DNA of 37,606 nucleotides from Psittacicella hinzii (GTDB lineage Bacteria; Pseudomonadota; Gammaproteobacteria; Enterobacterales; Psittacicellaceae): positions 1-37,606 of the forward strand of contig NZ_NRHC01000057.1 in assembly GCF_003585885.1 (NCBI RefSeq). The letters are read 5' to 3'. This document shows, in pieces, positions 1 to 9,058 of this stretch; position 1 is the stretch's first letter; every line of letters begins with the position of its first letter. The translations under genes and the position numbers were made by a program. The notes below the pieces were generated by a model. That model saw only the letters and a list, made by a program, of their open reading frames with translations. It was not told where the DNA came from and ran no database searches.

Positions 1-137
1 TGAGTTTGGTGAGTATGTAATATTGTTTTAGTGCTTACATAAGAACAAGGGAATACAGTAAGTAGTTGTAAAGAAAACGCAAAACAAAAGAACTCAAGAA
101 TATATTCAAATATAAGTTTGTTATTAAATTAGCCGAT
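1..137 (+). other. Probable 23S-5S rRNA spacer
   Basis: Non-coding AT-rich sequence directly before the 5S rRNA, taken to be the internal spacer that follows a 23S rRNA gene just outside the window. The 23S end itself is not visible, so this rests on the normal order of rRNA operons. Confidence 0.5.
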
Positions 138-252
138 TTTGGCGACATTAGCACGATGGTACCACCTGATCCCATGCCGAACTCAGAAGTGAAACGTCGT
201 AGCGCCGATGGTAGTGTGGGGTCTCCCCATGTGAGAGTAGGTCATCGCCAAA
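138..252 (+). rRNA. 5S ribosomal RNA
   Basis: The core is nearly identical to gammaproteobacterial 5S rRNA, with recognisable blocks such as CCATGCCGAACTCAGAAGTG and GGTAGTGTGGGGTCTCCCCA. The ends were placed from the closing helix, TTTGGCGA pairing with TCGCCAAA, which gives about 115 nt. It is the last rRNA of an operon entering from the left and is followed 17 nt later by tRNA-Val. Confidence 0.96.
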
Positions 253-269
253 TTAATTTTTTCTAAGAT

Positions 270-345
270 GGGCGGTTAGCTCAGTTGGGAGAGCACCTGC
301 CTTACAAGCAGGGGGTCACTGGTTCGAGCCCAGTACCGCCCACCA
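270..345 (+). tRNA. tRNA-Val (UAC)
   Basis: A 76-nt cloverleaf. The acceptor stem GGGCGGT pairs with ACCGCCC, followed by discriminator A and an encoded CCA. The anticodon loop CTTACAA gives anticodon UAC, and GGTTCGAGCC is the T arm. It lies 17 nt after the 5S rRNA and is probably cotranscribed as a distal tRNA of the rRNA operon. Confidence 0.97.
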
Positions 346-447
346 TTTTATAATTTATTTTAGTTTGATTTTGTGAGAATTTGATTCATCTAATAATGCT
401 TATACTGGCAATTATTTAATTGCTTATTTCGAGCATTTTCTAGTTTT

Positions 448-477
448 AAGTAAAGTTTTTTAACTTTACTTTTTTTT
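448..477 (+). terminator. Intrinsic terminator of the rRNA/tRNA-Val operon
   Basis: AAGTAAAGTT and AACTTTACTT form a 10-bp stem with a 4-nt loop, followed by a run of T on the plus strand. It lies about 100 nt after tRNA-Val. The stem is AT-rich, so termination may depend on the second hairpin 40 nt downstream. Confidence 0.7.
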
Positions 478-515
478 ATGTCTAGATTTTCTTAAAAATT
501 TTTAAGTTTAATAAA

Positions 516-546
516 AACCTCTCAGTTTATCTGAGAGGTTTTTTTT
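516..546. terminator. Bidirectional intrinsic terminator
   Basis: AACCTCTCAG and CTGAGAGGTT form a perfect 10-bp stem around TTTAT, with T runs on both strands. It ends the rRNA/tRNA operon on the plus strand and the lysP-like gene on the minus strand, whose stop codon is 5 nt away. Confidence 0.88.
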
Positions 547-550
547 GAGA

Positions 551-2014
551 TTATTTTGCACGTTGCGTTAAATCAATTTCTTCTAAAGGAATTACTTTCG
601 TGTTTCTTGTAAACTTATAACCGAAGTAAAGCACAAAGAATAACGCTAAACCTAAATATGTTGAGATAAAGGTGCCTAAATCAAATCCTTTACCTGTAAC
701 TAAATCCCAATCTTGTCCTAAAATTACAAATAATAACATAATTAATGAAAGGATAGGACCAATAGGGAAGTATTTAGCTAAGTAAGGTAGTTGAGTACGA
801 TCAAAGTTTTGTACTTTGATAGCTCTTCTAAATCTAAAGTGACAAATTGAAATACCAATCCAAGTCACAAAACCACACATACCTGATGCATTTAATAAAT
901 ATAAATAAACATCAGAAGTTTTGAATAGTGAAGTTAAGAAGCAAAGAGCAGCCACAACTGCAGTACATAATACTGCTGCTAGAGGAACACCAGCTTTTGT
1001 AACATAGCCAAAGAATTTAGGAGCTAGACCATTTCTTCCCATTTCAAAAAGAATACGTGAAGAAGCAAATAGTCCTGAGTTACCAGCTGATAGTACAGAA
1101 GTTAGAATTACAGCATTCATTACTGCTGCTGCAAAACCTAAACCAGCTTGTTTGAATACTAGAGTAAATGGAGAGAAGCTTACATCAGTTTCATCATTTT
1201 TTAGTAAGTTTGGATCGTTATAGTTAATTAAACAACCAATTACAAAAATAGCTAGAACATAAAATAGTAAAATTCTCCAGAAGATTTGGCGTGTAGCTCG
1301 AGGGATAGATTTTTCTGGATTATCTGATTCACCAGCTGCAACCCCAATCATTTCAGTTCCCTGAAAGCTGAATGCTGCAATCATTACCACTCCCATCATA
1401 GCAGGGATACCACCAACAAATGGAGCCTCACCACCTGTTAGATTTTCTAGTACATTAAAGTCACCTGTTTCTCCGTTCATAACTTTAAAGATCATTAATA
1501 GACCAATAACTACGAAGATGATAACAGTAACAACTTTAATTAAAGCAAACCAGAATTCTGTTTCACCAAAACCTTTTACACTAAATAAGTTAATTCCAAG
1601 AATAACAAAGTAAAAGACCCCAGACCAAATCCAGCCAGGGACATCAGGGAACCAGTAACCCATAATTAAAGCAGCCGCTACTAGTTCTACTGCTAGGGTT
1701 ATAGCCCAGTTATACCAGTAATTCCATCCTTGAGCAAAACCAAAGGCTTTATCAACATATAGAGCGCCAAAAGTAGCAAATGAACCTGATGTTGGATTAA
1801 AAGCAGATAATTCACCTAAAGAGGTCATAATGAAGTAAACCATTAGACCAACAAGCATGTATGCTAATAATGCACCACCAGGACCTGCCTGCGAAATTGT
1901 TGCACCAGATGATAAAAACAGACCCGTACCAATAGAACCACCAATTGCGATCATGGTCATGTGTCTAGTTTTTAATTTTCGATGCAGTTTTTGATTTTTG
2001 TTTAAATCAGCCAT
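551..2014 (-). CDS. lysP: Lysine-specific permease (APC superfamily)
   Basis: Predicted inner-membrane amino acid/proton symporter with about 12 membrane segments. The N-terminus has the APC block MTMIAIGGSIGTGLF and then SGATISQAGPGGALLAYMLV, close to E. coli LysP, as are GWNYWYNWAITLAVELVAA and the motif FQGTEMIGVAAGES. Lysine is therefore the best substrate guess, although close paralogues carry other amino acids. The start was placed at 2014, giving 487 residues against 489 in E. coli. An in-frame ATG at 2077 adds 21 residues unlike any APC N-terminus. Neither start has a clear Shine-Dalgarno sequence. The gene is single, diverges from the HAD phosphatase gene, and ends at a shared terminator. 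Confidence 0.9.
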   Translation of the reverse strand: MADLNKNQKLHRKLKTRHMTMIAIGGSIGTGLFLSSGATISQAGPGGALLAYMLVGLMVYFIMTSLGELSAFNPTSGSFATFGALYVDKAFGFAQGWNYWYNWAITLAVELVAAALIMGYWFPDVPGWIWSGVFYFVILGINLFSVKGFGETEFWFALIKVVTVIIFVVIGLLMIFKVMNGETGDFNVLENLTGGEAPFVGGIPAMMGVVMIAAFSFQGTEMIGVAAGESDNPEKSIPRATRQIFWRILLFYVLAIFVIGCLINYNDPNLLKNDETDVSFSPFTLVFKQAGLGFAAAVMNAVILTSVLSAGNSGLFASSRILFEMGRNGLAPKFFGYVTKAGVPLAAVLCTAVVAALCFLTSLFKTSDVYLYLLNASGMCGFVTWIGISICHFRFRRAIKVQNFDRTQLPYLAKYFPIGPILSLIMLLFVILGQDWDLVTGKGFDLGTFISTYLGLALFFVLYFGYKFTRNTKVIPLEEIDLTQRAK

Positions 2015-2191
2015 ATCGATAGTAAATAATAAAGTATGAAAATGGCATATCCCATAAAGGGTAAACAAAAATTGCATTTGTAAAGATGCTTACTTTTTTG
2101 CTTACCACAAATTAAGTAACAACGTTTACAAAATCTTCTCAAGGAAATGCAACAATAGATTGAGTTTATCAATCGAAAAAAATACTAGTTA

Positions 2192-2204
2192 ATTATACTA
2201 TAGT
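2192..2204. promoter_or_regulatory. Overlapping divergent -10 elements
   Basis: The gap between lysP and the HAD gene holds a minus-strand TATAAT (2197-2192) and a plus-strand TATACT (2194-2199) that nearly coincide. They would serve the two divergent genes in opposite directions. The -35 matches are poor on both sides, so this is a position-based guess. Confidence 0.35.
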
Positions 2205-2303
2205 TTTGCATTTTTATCTTTTGTATGATTGACTAATTTAGCAAAAAATAAAGTAATATCGCGTATAATAGAAGAGTTAGAATTTTTATGTTGGGAGATG
2301 TTA

Positions 2304-3194
2304 ATGCAACGTTTAAATGCTTTTGATATGACAAATATCACTGCAGTAGCTACAGATCTAGATGGTACTGCTTTGGCAAAAGATCACAAATTAGCCGCTG
2401 AAACAGTAAATGTTTTTAATCTGCTAGTTGAACGAGGAATTAAAGTAATCCTTGCTACAGGTAGACCTTATAGGGATGTAATTGGAATTGAAGAAAATGT
2501 AAAATATAGCTTACCTCTTGTAACCTCCAACGGAGCTATGCTAAATAATGCAGAACCTGCAAAAAATAGCGTTACATTTTTACCGGAAGATATAGCTAGG
2601 GATGCATGTTACAATATTCCAACAGAAGGTTTAATCTTTAATGTCTATACTAGAAACCACTGGTTTGTAAATGAACCAAATGAAGAAGTGGCAAGATTCT
2701 TTTCAGATTCACATTTTGACTACAACCTTTTAGATTTAGAGCGCTTAGATTTCTCAAAGATTGTAAAATTATTCTTTATTGACGCTGAGTGCAAGGTGGA
2801 TCCTAACTCTCGTTCTGAAAAACTTAATAATTTACAAGCATTTATTAAAGAAAGATATGGTGACAAAGTGGAATGTGTATTTTCACAAATCAACTGTTTA
2901 GAAATAAATGCAGCAGGGGTAACTAAAGCTAATACTATTAGCGGATATTTAAGTCATTTTGGTTATACAAATCAAGAAAACTTAATTTGTTTTGGCGATG
3001 GGATGAATGATGCTCATATGCTAAAATCAGCTAAATATGGCTTTGTTATGGGAAATGCAGACCCTAAGCTAAAAGAATTTGTTAAAGACCTAGATAATGT
3101 AACTGTAGTTGGTCAAAATACTGACTTAATGGTTGCAAGAATTTGTAATCAATTATTTAATTTAGGTGCGGATCTAGATCCATACTTCGAATAA
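2304..3194 (+). CDS. HAD-superfamily phosphatase, Cof type (IIB)
   Basis: Cytosolic Mg-dependent phosphatase of the Cof/YidA/YbhA group, which hydrolyses sugar phosphates or similar small phospho-metabolites; the substrate cannot be told from sequence. Motif I is DLDGTALAKDH (nucleophile and general-acid Asp), motif II is ATGRPY, and motif IV is GDGMNDAHML near the C-terminus. The intervening region is the usual C2-type cap. The start at 2304 was chosen because GGGAG lies 6 nt upstream; it gives 296 residues. A longer reading from a TTG at 2229 adds 25 residues with no family counterpart. The gene stands alone and ends at a terminator shared with ubiI. Confidence 0.88.
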   Translation: MQRLNAFDMTNITAVATDLDGTALAKDHKLAAETVNVFNLLVERGIKVILATGRPYRDVIGIEENVKYSLPLVTSNGAMLNNAEPAKNSVTFLPEDIARDACYNIPTEGLIFNVYTRNHWFVNEPNEEVARFFSDSHFDYNLLDLERLDFSKIVKLFFIDAECKVDPNSRSEKLNNLQAFIKERYGDKVECVFSQINCLEINAAGVTKANTISGYLSHFGYTNQENLICFGDGMNDAHMLKSAKYGFVMGNADPKLKEFVKDLDNVTVVGQNTDLMVARICNQLFNLGADLDPYFE

Positions 3195-3197
3195 AAT

Positions 3198-3233
3198 TAA
3201 AAGTCCTTCAAGAATTAACTTGAAGGACTTTTA
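3198..3233. terminator. Bidirectional intrinsic terminator
   Basis: TAAAAGTCCTTCAAG pairs with CTTGAAGGACTTTTA around a 6-nt AATTAA loop. A/T tracts flank it on both sides, between the convergent HAD and ubiI genes. Confidence 0.88.
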
Positions 3234-3244
3234 ATTTGCTTAAA

Positions 3245-4567
3245 TCATTTCTTAAAAAATGAATTTAATAATTTACTAGCTAGATTAGGTAATTGTTCAA
3301 GTGTATTCTTTAATTCTTGATTAACACCTAAACTATTTTCTTTTTGCTTATCTAAGTCAAGTTCATGATTGTAACTAGCTAGAGAATATTTATCTTCATT
3401 AAAACCTAAAGCAAAATTTATAAGTTTTGTTTTGATAAAGTCTTGCTTATTTGCAAATGACAAGGCTTGATTTCTAATAAAAGTTAAAGCTTTGTTATCA
3501 TTGCAATATAGGTTTTTGATTAGGAACATGCCCTCAGAAAGCATAACTGCTTTAGTTTTACGTGAGCGTGCCCATTGTGCAAGTTTATTTTTGTCTAAGC
3601 CTAGATTACGACGATAGTATTCTCTAATGAGATCTGCTAATGTCCAAACATCAGCAAAACCTAAATTTACTCCCTGACCGGCTAGAGGATGGATAGTATG
3701 AGCTGCATCGCCAATAATAGCTAAATTGTCATCTACAATCTCTTGTGCGTACTGTTTAGCTAGAGGAAATGCAGTTGGTTTACTGATAAGTTTTGGTACA
3801 CCTAGACCCTTGTGAAAACAAGTATATACTTGTTGACAAAACTCATCTGCGTCAAAGTTTAAAGCAATGTCAGCAATGTCATTGTTTAATGACCAAACAA
3901 TAGATACTTGTTTACTGTTACTTAGAGGTAAATAAGCTAGAATTCCATTTTTATGGAAGCTTTGGTAACAAGTATTGTTGTGATCCTCAGGTAGCTCTAA
4001 AACGCAAGTAATTGCTGTTTGGGAGTATTCGTTACGATTTACACCGATATTTAACGCTTTACGAATAAAGCTATTTCCTCCATCAGCAGCTACTAAGAAA
4101 GTACTAATTACTTGTTCACCATTTTCTAAGCTAACAAAATGTTTACCTTGTAGTTTTTGATACTGACTAACTTTACTTTCAATATAAGTAAAATCTTGAG
4201 GATTTAATAGCTCTATAGTTTTCCACAGAGCTTTTTCTAAATAAGAGTTTACTACGTTGTAACCCAGAACTTCTTGATTTACATCAGTGTTTTTAAACTC
4301 TAAATATCCCGCTTGATCTTTTTCCCATACTTTCATACTGTAGTAAGGAGTTACGCCTTGATTTTCAAGGTTTTGCCAAGCGCCGAGTGCTGTTAAAAAT
4401 TCTTTAGAAGATAAATTTAAAGCTACAACTCTATTTGCAGGATTAGGTAGTTCTGGACTAGGTTGACCAATTAGAGTAACTTTATAGCCTTGTTTTATGA
4501 GATCAATAGTTAAACTAAGACCAACTAAACCAGAACCGATAACCGTTATTTCTGCTTCTTGTAACAT
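3245..4567 (-). CDS. ubiI: UbiI/UbiF-like FAD monooxygenase of ubiquinone synthesis
   Basis: Flavoprotein hydroxylase that adds a hydroxyl group to the ring of a polyprenyl-phenol intermediate of ubiquinone. The 440 residues begin with the FAD-binding fold (ITVIGSGLVGLSLT). They contain the family motif LAIIGDAAHTIHPLAGQGVN and a UbiI-like stretch ILAYLPLSNSKQVSIVWSL. The C-terminal part is longer than in E. coli UbiI (400 residues). It lies 10 nt after ubiH with AAGGA in the gap, matching the ubiH-visC order of enterobacteria. That favours UbiI over UbiF, which shares these motifs and cannot be excluded. It is the last gene of the pair before a terminator. Confidence 0.82.
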   Translation of the reverse strand: MLQEAEITVIGSGLVGLSLTIDLIKQGYKVTLIGQPSPELPNPANRVVALNLSSKEFLTALGAWQNLENQGVTPYYSMKVWEKDQAGYLEFKNTDVNQEVLGYNVVNSYLEKALWKTIELLNPQDFTYIESKVSQYQKLQGKHFVSLENGEQVISTFLVAADGGNSFIRKALNIGVNRNEYSQTAITCVLELPEDHNNTCYQSFHKNGILAYLPLSNSKQVSIVWSLNNDIADIALNFDADEFCQQVYTCFHKGLGVPKLISKPTAFPLAKQYAQEIVDDNLAIIGDAAHTIHPLAGQGVNLGFADVWTLADLIREYYRRNLGLDKNKLAQWARSRKTKAVMLSEGMFLIKNLYCNDNKALTFIRNQALSFANKQDFIKTKLINFALGFNEDKYSLASYNHELDLDKQKENSLGVNQELKNTLEQLPNLASKLLNSFFKK

Positions 4568-4577
4568 ACTTATTCCT

Positions 4578-5936
4578 TTAATTCTTTTGCAAGTATTGTA
4601 AAAGCTTAGAGGTTTGACTACTAGGCTTTACATACCCAAGTGAAGGAGATACGATAAGTTCTTGTAAGAAAGGATAATTTATTAAGTGATATAACCCTAA
4701 ATTAGGTAAAAATGAACCTAATGAGGACTTGGTCGTAAACTCTTTAGCTAAAAAGTTAGTACGGTTAAAAACTTCTGTAGCTAGAGGTAAGTGTTTATAA
4801 TGATATTCTTGAGCAATAATATTAGCTTGTGTTGCAAAAGGTAACTCTTGGTAAGTTTCTAATACAGATAAAAAGCTTTGGATACTTAAAGTAGCTAGAT
4901 TAAACCCTTGTCCAGAAACTGGATGTAAGGTATGTGCTGCGTTGCCAAGATAAACTAGATTTACATCGTTTAATTTAGTTTGTAACTGTGAATTTAAAGT
5001 AAAAGAAGTCATATCAGAACAAGCTGAAATGTAATATTTACTCTTTAGACTTTGGCAAGGACGTAAATTAACTAGTTTGAGCTTACTATCATGATTAAAT
5101 TTACAATTAATAGCCTGTTTTAAAGTTTCTTCACCAATTTGTGTAAGCACATTATTTAAGCTATCAATTACTAAATTGTTATCTTGCTTAGCTTGTTCTA
5201 TTAAAGTTTTGTTAGTACACCAAACTACACTAGCTTGACTATCGGAGATAGGTAAAAATGCTACTGGACCGTCCTGAGTAAAGTATTCAATTGCAAGATT
5301 ATTAAGTGGAGAAGAGTATTCTACATCAGCAATCATTGCATATTGATCATGTACATGAGTTATTAAGGTATCCTTGTAGTTTTCAAGCCCTTGAATAAAA
5401 TTAGCTCCATTAGCAATAATGACTAAATCAGTCGATATTTCTAAGGTGCTTTGTAGCTCAAGATGTTCTAACTCAAGTTTACGAACTTGATCACTTAGAT
5501 AAGTTTTATTAACTTTAATTCCTGTCAAAAATTCGATATTTACTTCAGGAAGCTTACTTTGCATTAGGCGAACTAAATCTGTTAGATCATGTTGTAAAGT
5601 AGCTAAATCAATTACCCCACCAAATTGGTCAAGGTGATGTTCGTTAGCTTTTAAAATTAAGCTTTGAGTAAATCCATGATTTTTTACAAGAATATTTTTG
5701 ATTGGCTTTATTTTACTAGCAAGGTAAGGTAAAGCGTTGATTTCCTTAAAAAACTTTAACGTATTATAATTTAAAGCTATAGAACGACCTGGTAAAGGTT
5801 GAACATCAGTATTCTTTTCAATTAAAAGGATAGATTTTAGTTGTCCACGTTTTAAATGCGGATATAGTCCTAGAAGGAGAGAAAGACCTGTTGCTCCACC
5901 TCCTACTACCACTAAATCATAATGTAATGTTTCCAT
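4578..5936 (-). CDS. ubiH: 2-octaprenyl-6-methoxyphenol hydroxylase
   Basis: FAD-dependent ring hydroxylase of ubiquinone synthesis. The Rossmann motif VVVGGGATGLSLLLGL is at the N-terminus, followed by GRSIALNYNT. The stretch YFTQDGPVAFLPISDSQAS matches the UbiH-specific region of E. coli, and LGNAAHTLHPVSGQGFN is the second FAD motif; NAAHTLHP rather than DAAHTIHP is the UbiH form. The protein has 452 residues against about 392 in E. coli, with extra length in the middle and C-terminal parts. It is the first gene of a two-gene unit with ubiI. A TATAAT on the minus strand (5969-5964) lies about 30 nt upstream, without a convincing -35. The pair implies ubiquinone-based aerobic respiration. 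Confidence 0.87.
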   Translation of the reverse strand: METLHYDLVVVGGGATGLSLLLGLYPHLKRGQLKSILLIEKNTDVQPLPGRSIALNYNTLKFFKEINALPYLASKIKPIKNILVKNHGFTQSLILKANEHHLDQFGGVIDLATLQHDLTDLVRLMQSKLPEVNIEFLTGIKVNKTYLSDQVRKLELEHLELQSTLEISTDLVIIANGANFIQGLENYKDTLITHVHDQYAMIADVEYSSPLNNLAIEYFTQDGPVAFLPISDSQASVVWCTNKTLIEQAKQDNNLVIDSLNNVLTQIGEETLKQAINCKFNHDSKLKLVNLRPCQSLKSKYYISACSDMTSFTLNSQLQTKLNDVNLVYLGNAAHTLHPVSGQGFNLATLSIQSFLSVLETYQELPFATQANIIAQEYHYKHLPLATEVFNRTNFLAKEFTTKSSLGSFLPNLGLYHLINYPFLQELIVSPSLGYVKPSSQTSKLLQYLQKN

Positions 5937-6086
5937 CTTAAGTAGTAAAAAGTTTTTGAAACTATTATAACTTAGTTAACGTAAATTCTTACTTAAAGTT
6001 ATGAACTGATTTTTTAAGTAAAGATATAAATATTCGAATAATCAAATAACTCAATAGTTAGAATTTATTGTCAAAGTTATAATATC

Positions 6087-7838
6087 TTACTTCTGTAGTT
6101 GAAAATTATTAGCTACCGGACTACCAACGCTTAGATTTTTTCTTAAAACAAGATTATCAGCAATGAGATAACTATCAGTAATTGCTAAACGATCTTTTTT
6201 ATAGGTGATAGCTAATGCCATACCTTCTTGCAAGATAGTATCTGTTTTTAGAATCATGCCACTATTCAAGTTTTCTAAGTAAATAGTAAAGCTATCTGCA
6301 TTTACACATAAATAATGTTGATGATAGTTGACATAAATTCTTTCTTCAAATGCGTAAAATTGCTGATAAACTTGTTGTACCTGTTCATTCTCATGGGTAA
6401 ATGCTTCTTTGCTTAGCCCCTTAAAAATAGCTTGGTATAGAGCTTGAATAGTTACATTTTGCTCTAATTCAAGTTGTTCAGCTAATTTAGGTAAGTGTTT
6501 GTTATTTTTCTGTAAATAGAAAAGATTAAAAAGCTGTTCTAAACCTTGATGCTTTTCTTTTAAGTTTTGTCCTAATTTAGTCCCATTTATAATGCCATTA
6601 ACAACAGCGTGAAGGATAGTGATATTAGGACGTAAAGATCTTTGCATGCTTAATTCTAGCTCTGCTAATTCTTGAGATATAGCATCTAAGTATTCTTGCT
6701 TTTCAAAATTATGCTCTTTTCTTACGACTAAACTATCTAACTTGTAATCAAAGTTATTAAGAGCTTTAGTACCACGTTTACGATTTTCTTGTTTATGTTC
6801 TTGAAGCTTAACTGCATTCGTTTCTAATTGGTTGTAAAAGAAGAATCTACCTACTTTTGCTTGATAACCTAGATATTCTCCTTTTACTTCAATATTAATT
6901 CCTTGCTTAAAGAAATTTATATACTGGTAATGATTAGTAAGATAATCATTGTATTTGTCTGAAATTAAGGAGCTATATTTCTGGAGTTCAGGACTTAAGT
7001 GTTGCTTAGAGATAGCTTTGTTAATCTCAACCTCTTGCCCTTGGTAATCATTTATTTGATCAAGATTAAACGCTTTAAAAGTAAATTTAACCTTTTTTAG
7101 ATCAAATTTTAAAGCATGCTTATTAAAATCTTTTTCTAAATTGTCAGGGCTAATTTTGTTAATAAGGTTTGCCCAAAAAAGGTTATTAGCAAAAGTTAAA
7201 TTCTCGCTAGCATGTTGAACACATCTTTGTTCTTGGTAACTTAAATAGCAGTTACTTTCTATAGCTAATAATGCTAGGTCGAGTTGATTAAATAGGTCTT
7301 CTTTTTTTTCAGTAAGAAGATGTGTAATTTTCTCTGGGATAAACTGAGAAACTAAATTAGCATCACTAATTAATAAAGGAAATTCTCGTTTTACTAGATC
7401 TGAAGTTAACTTCTTGATTAAATTCTTACTAAGTTTATTTGTTAGATAGGTATATAGATACGGTGATTTTAGTTTTCCCTGTAAACAATTAGCTATGTTT
7501 TGTAAGTGTTCTGCTTGATTGTCAGCATAATAAGATGATATTTTTATATCATCATTTTTATCAATAAGGATAGCAATATATTTGCTCGTATCTTTTAGAG
7601 GAAAGAGCTTATGAATATTAAATTGTTGACTAGCTAACCATAGTTCTGTAGCCTCTTCAGGATTAACAACAGCTTGTTCAAGTAGTAAAGCTAAATTTTG
7701 CTCACATATCTCTTGGGTGATAGTGGGATCATTTACTTCAAAAAGAGCTAGAGAATTCTTTGGCAAAGCTTCAACAATTGATTTAACTTTTTGGCTATAG
7801 TGATTTAAACTAAACTCACTAAGATAACGTAGTTCCAT
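6087..7838 (-). CDS. Protein of unknown function (583 residues)
   Basis: I do not recognise this protein. It is hydrophilic, with no signal peptide or membrane segment, so it is probably cytosolic. It is rich in Asn, Gln, Lys and Leu and looks mostly helical. A basic, charged middle section (about residues 345-400, including KLQEHKQENRKRGTKALNNF) is followed by a helical region with LRPNITILHAVVNGIINGT. The C-terminal ~100 residues look beta-rich (YVNYHQHYLCVNADSFTIYL). I see no Walker, zinc-binding or nuclease motif. It lies downstream of the two His-rich genes across a 15-bp hairpin and 150 nt before ubiH, so it may be expressed separately. The uninterrupted length of this reading frame in AT-rich DNA supports a real gene. 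Confidence 0.8.
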   Translation of the reverse strand: MELRYLSEFSLNHYSQKVKSIVEALPKNSLALFEVNDPTITQEICEQNLALLLEQAVVNPEEATELWLASQQFNIHKLFPLKDTSKYIAILIDKNDDIKISSYYADNQAEHLQNIANCLQGKLKSPYLYTYLTNKLSKNLIKKLTSDLVKREFPLLISDANLVSQFIPEKITHLLTEKKEDLFNQLDLALLAIESNCYLSYQEQRCVQHASENLTFANNLFWANLINKISPDNLEKDFNKHALKFDLKKVKFTFKAFNLDQINDYQGQEVEINKAISKQHLSPELQKYSSLISDKYNDYLTNHYQYINFFKQGINIEVKGEYLGYQAKVGRFFFYNQLETNAVKLQEHKQENRKRGTKALNNFDYKLDSLVVRKEHNFEKQEYLDAISQELAELELSMQRSLRPNITILHAVVNGIINGTKLGQNLKEKHQGLEQLFNLFYLQKNNKHLPKLAEQLELEQNVTIQALYQAIFKGLSKEAFTHENEQVQQVYQQFYAFEERIYVNYHQHYLCVNADSFTIYLENLNSGMILKTDTILQEGMALAITYKKDRLAITDSYLIADNLVLRKNLSVGSPVANNFQLQK

Positions 7839-7851
7839 AAAAATAATTGTG

Positions 7852-7886
7852 AATAGAGGTATAAGCTTTTTGCTTATACCTCTATT
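7852..7886. terminator. Strong hairpin between the His-rich and 583-residue genes
   Basis: AATAGAGGTATAAGC pairs with GCTTATACCTCTATT in a perfect 15-bp stem with a 5-nt loop. On the minus strand, the direction of the genes, the T tract is interrupted; the cleaner T run is on the plus strand. It probably ends or attenuates the mnmE-His-rich transcript. Confidence 0.65.
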
Positions 7887-7900
7887 TTTATACTAGTAAA

Positions 7901-9058
7901 TTAAAGGAAAAGAGAATAAACATGAGTTAAATCATGTTCATTTCCAGGATATGCTAATCCTTTTTTGTTACATTGATGCGCTATAGCTAAAGTAATGAGA
8001 ATAAATGATTGAGTATAATCAAAATATTCATAGATATCGAAATCTAGATTTGCTAATTTTGTTCTATCGTTTGAGTTAGTATACGCATTTAAATCACGAT
8101 AAACTTCATGAACAAAATCTGCAATTTCAGCTAATAAGTTTACCTCTTCAATGCTTGAAGCAAATTGTTCAATTGAAACTTCAGATTTATATTTATGTAT
8201 CAAACGGATAGCAATGTTACGTACAGCTGCACTAAATGAATCAACGAAGTGCGCAAAAGCAATTAGATCTGATTTGTCATCAGATACTTCATCTTGTGGG
8301 TTAAAAGAGTAAGCAAAGATATTAGAGATTTTAAAACCGTATGGAGCAATAAAGTCTTGGATAAATGCGTCTCTTACTTTAATACAAGATAAAATAAATT
8401 CGTCATCAATGCCTTTAACCTCTTCATCTTCATAACAAGTAGCAAAAGCATTAATTTCTTTTACAAAGTCTTCAATACTTAATTCTTGTTTTAAAGCCCA
8501 ACCATATACTAAACCTAAAAGATTGTAAAAGTTAAACATCGCAACTTCTTCAGATCCTTCGATTTTTTGTACAAATTGCTTGTATAGTTCTTTTACGGCA
8601 GATCTTTTTGAGATAAAAATTAAGTTTTTATCCTTAGAGCTTTTGTCTGAAGCACGAATTTCTTGGAAGGACTTAATCAGATCATTAATCGTTTGAATAT
8701 CTTCATTATCATCATCAGCTAATTTAAGTCCATCGAACTTAATTACCAGCTCTTGGTTACCATTTAGATATTCATAGATGTCTGGGAATTGCTCAAAATA
8801 TTCTTGAGCTTTACTTTTTCCCCATAACTCATCTTCTGCAGAGAGTTCTGACTCATGTTCATAATCATGGTGGCAACCATGGTGATGATCATGTTTATGA
8901 TCGTGACCGCAACCGCAGTGATGATCATGGCTATGATCATGTCCGCAACCACAATGATCATGATTATGTTCATGATCACAATGACATTGATGATTATGCT
9001 CATGGCTGTGATTATGTCCACAACCGCATTCTTTATCTTGAGAAAGTGAATTACTCAT
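7901..9058 (-). CDS. Protein with His/Cys-rich metal-binding N-terminus (385 residues)
   Basis: Residues ~11-68 are a run of His, Asp, Glu, Cys and Gly with several CGCGH/CGHDHSHDHH units, a composition expected to bind Ni, Zn or Co ions. After a short acidic linker (ELSAEDELW) comes a ~310-residue helical domain that I do not recognise, without signal peptide or membrane segment. The start overlaps the end of the preceding His-rich gene by 8 nt (ATGAGTAA), so the two are translationally coupled. His-rich tails of this kind occur in HypB, UreE, CooJ and some ZIP/ZnuA proteins, but the rest resembles none of them. Its C-terminal end (residues ~345-365) looks faintly like that of its neighbour, so the two may be old paralogues. 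Metal storage or chaperoning is inference from composition. Confidence 0.82.
   Translation of the reverse strand: MSNSLSQDKECGCGHNHSHEHNHQCHCDHEHNHDHCGCGHDHSHDHHCGCGHDHKHDHHHGCHHDYEHESELSAEDELWGKSKAQEYFEQFPDIYEYLNGNQELVIKFDGLKLADDDNEDIQTINDLIKSFQEIRASDKSSKDKNLIFISKRSAVKELYKQFVQKIEGSEEVAMFNFYNLLGLVYGWALKQELSIEDFVKEINAFATCYEDEEVKGIDDEFILSCIKVRDAFIQDFIAPYGFKISNIFAYSFNPQDEVSDDKSDLIAFAHFVDSFSAAVRNIAIRLIHKYKSEVSIEQFASSIEEVNLLAEIADFVHEVYRDLNAYTNSNDRTKLANLDFDIYEYFDYTQSFILITLAIAHQCNKKGLAYPGNEHDLTHVYSLFL

Noticed and set aside
2015..2200. Lysine riboswitch in the lysP leader
   Set aside because: The leader is AT-rich with only a GATTGA/TCAATC hairpin; none of the conserved lysine-riboswitch core is visible.
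2229..2303. Upstream TTG start for the HAD phosphatase
   Set aside because: The added 25 residues have no family match, whereas the ATG at 2304 has GGGAG at proper spacing.
4219..4227. TTTTCCACA, one mismatch from a DnaA box
   Set aside because: A single site inside ubiI with no clustering; expected by chance.
8855..9030. CRISPR-like appearance of repeated short units
   Set aside because: The repeats are imperfect, lie in frame and encode His-rich peptide; there are no spacers and no cas genes.
8764..9049. Open frames on both strands within the His-rich coding region
   Set aside because: They arise from repeated CAT/CAC/GAT codons read in other frames; their products are nearly all Met, Ile and Val and have no ribosome site.
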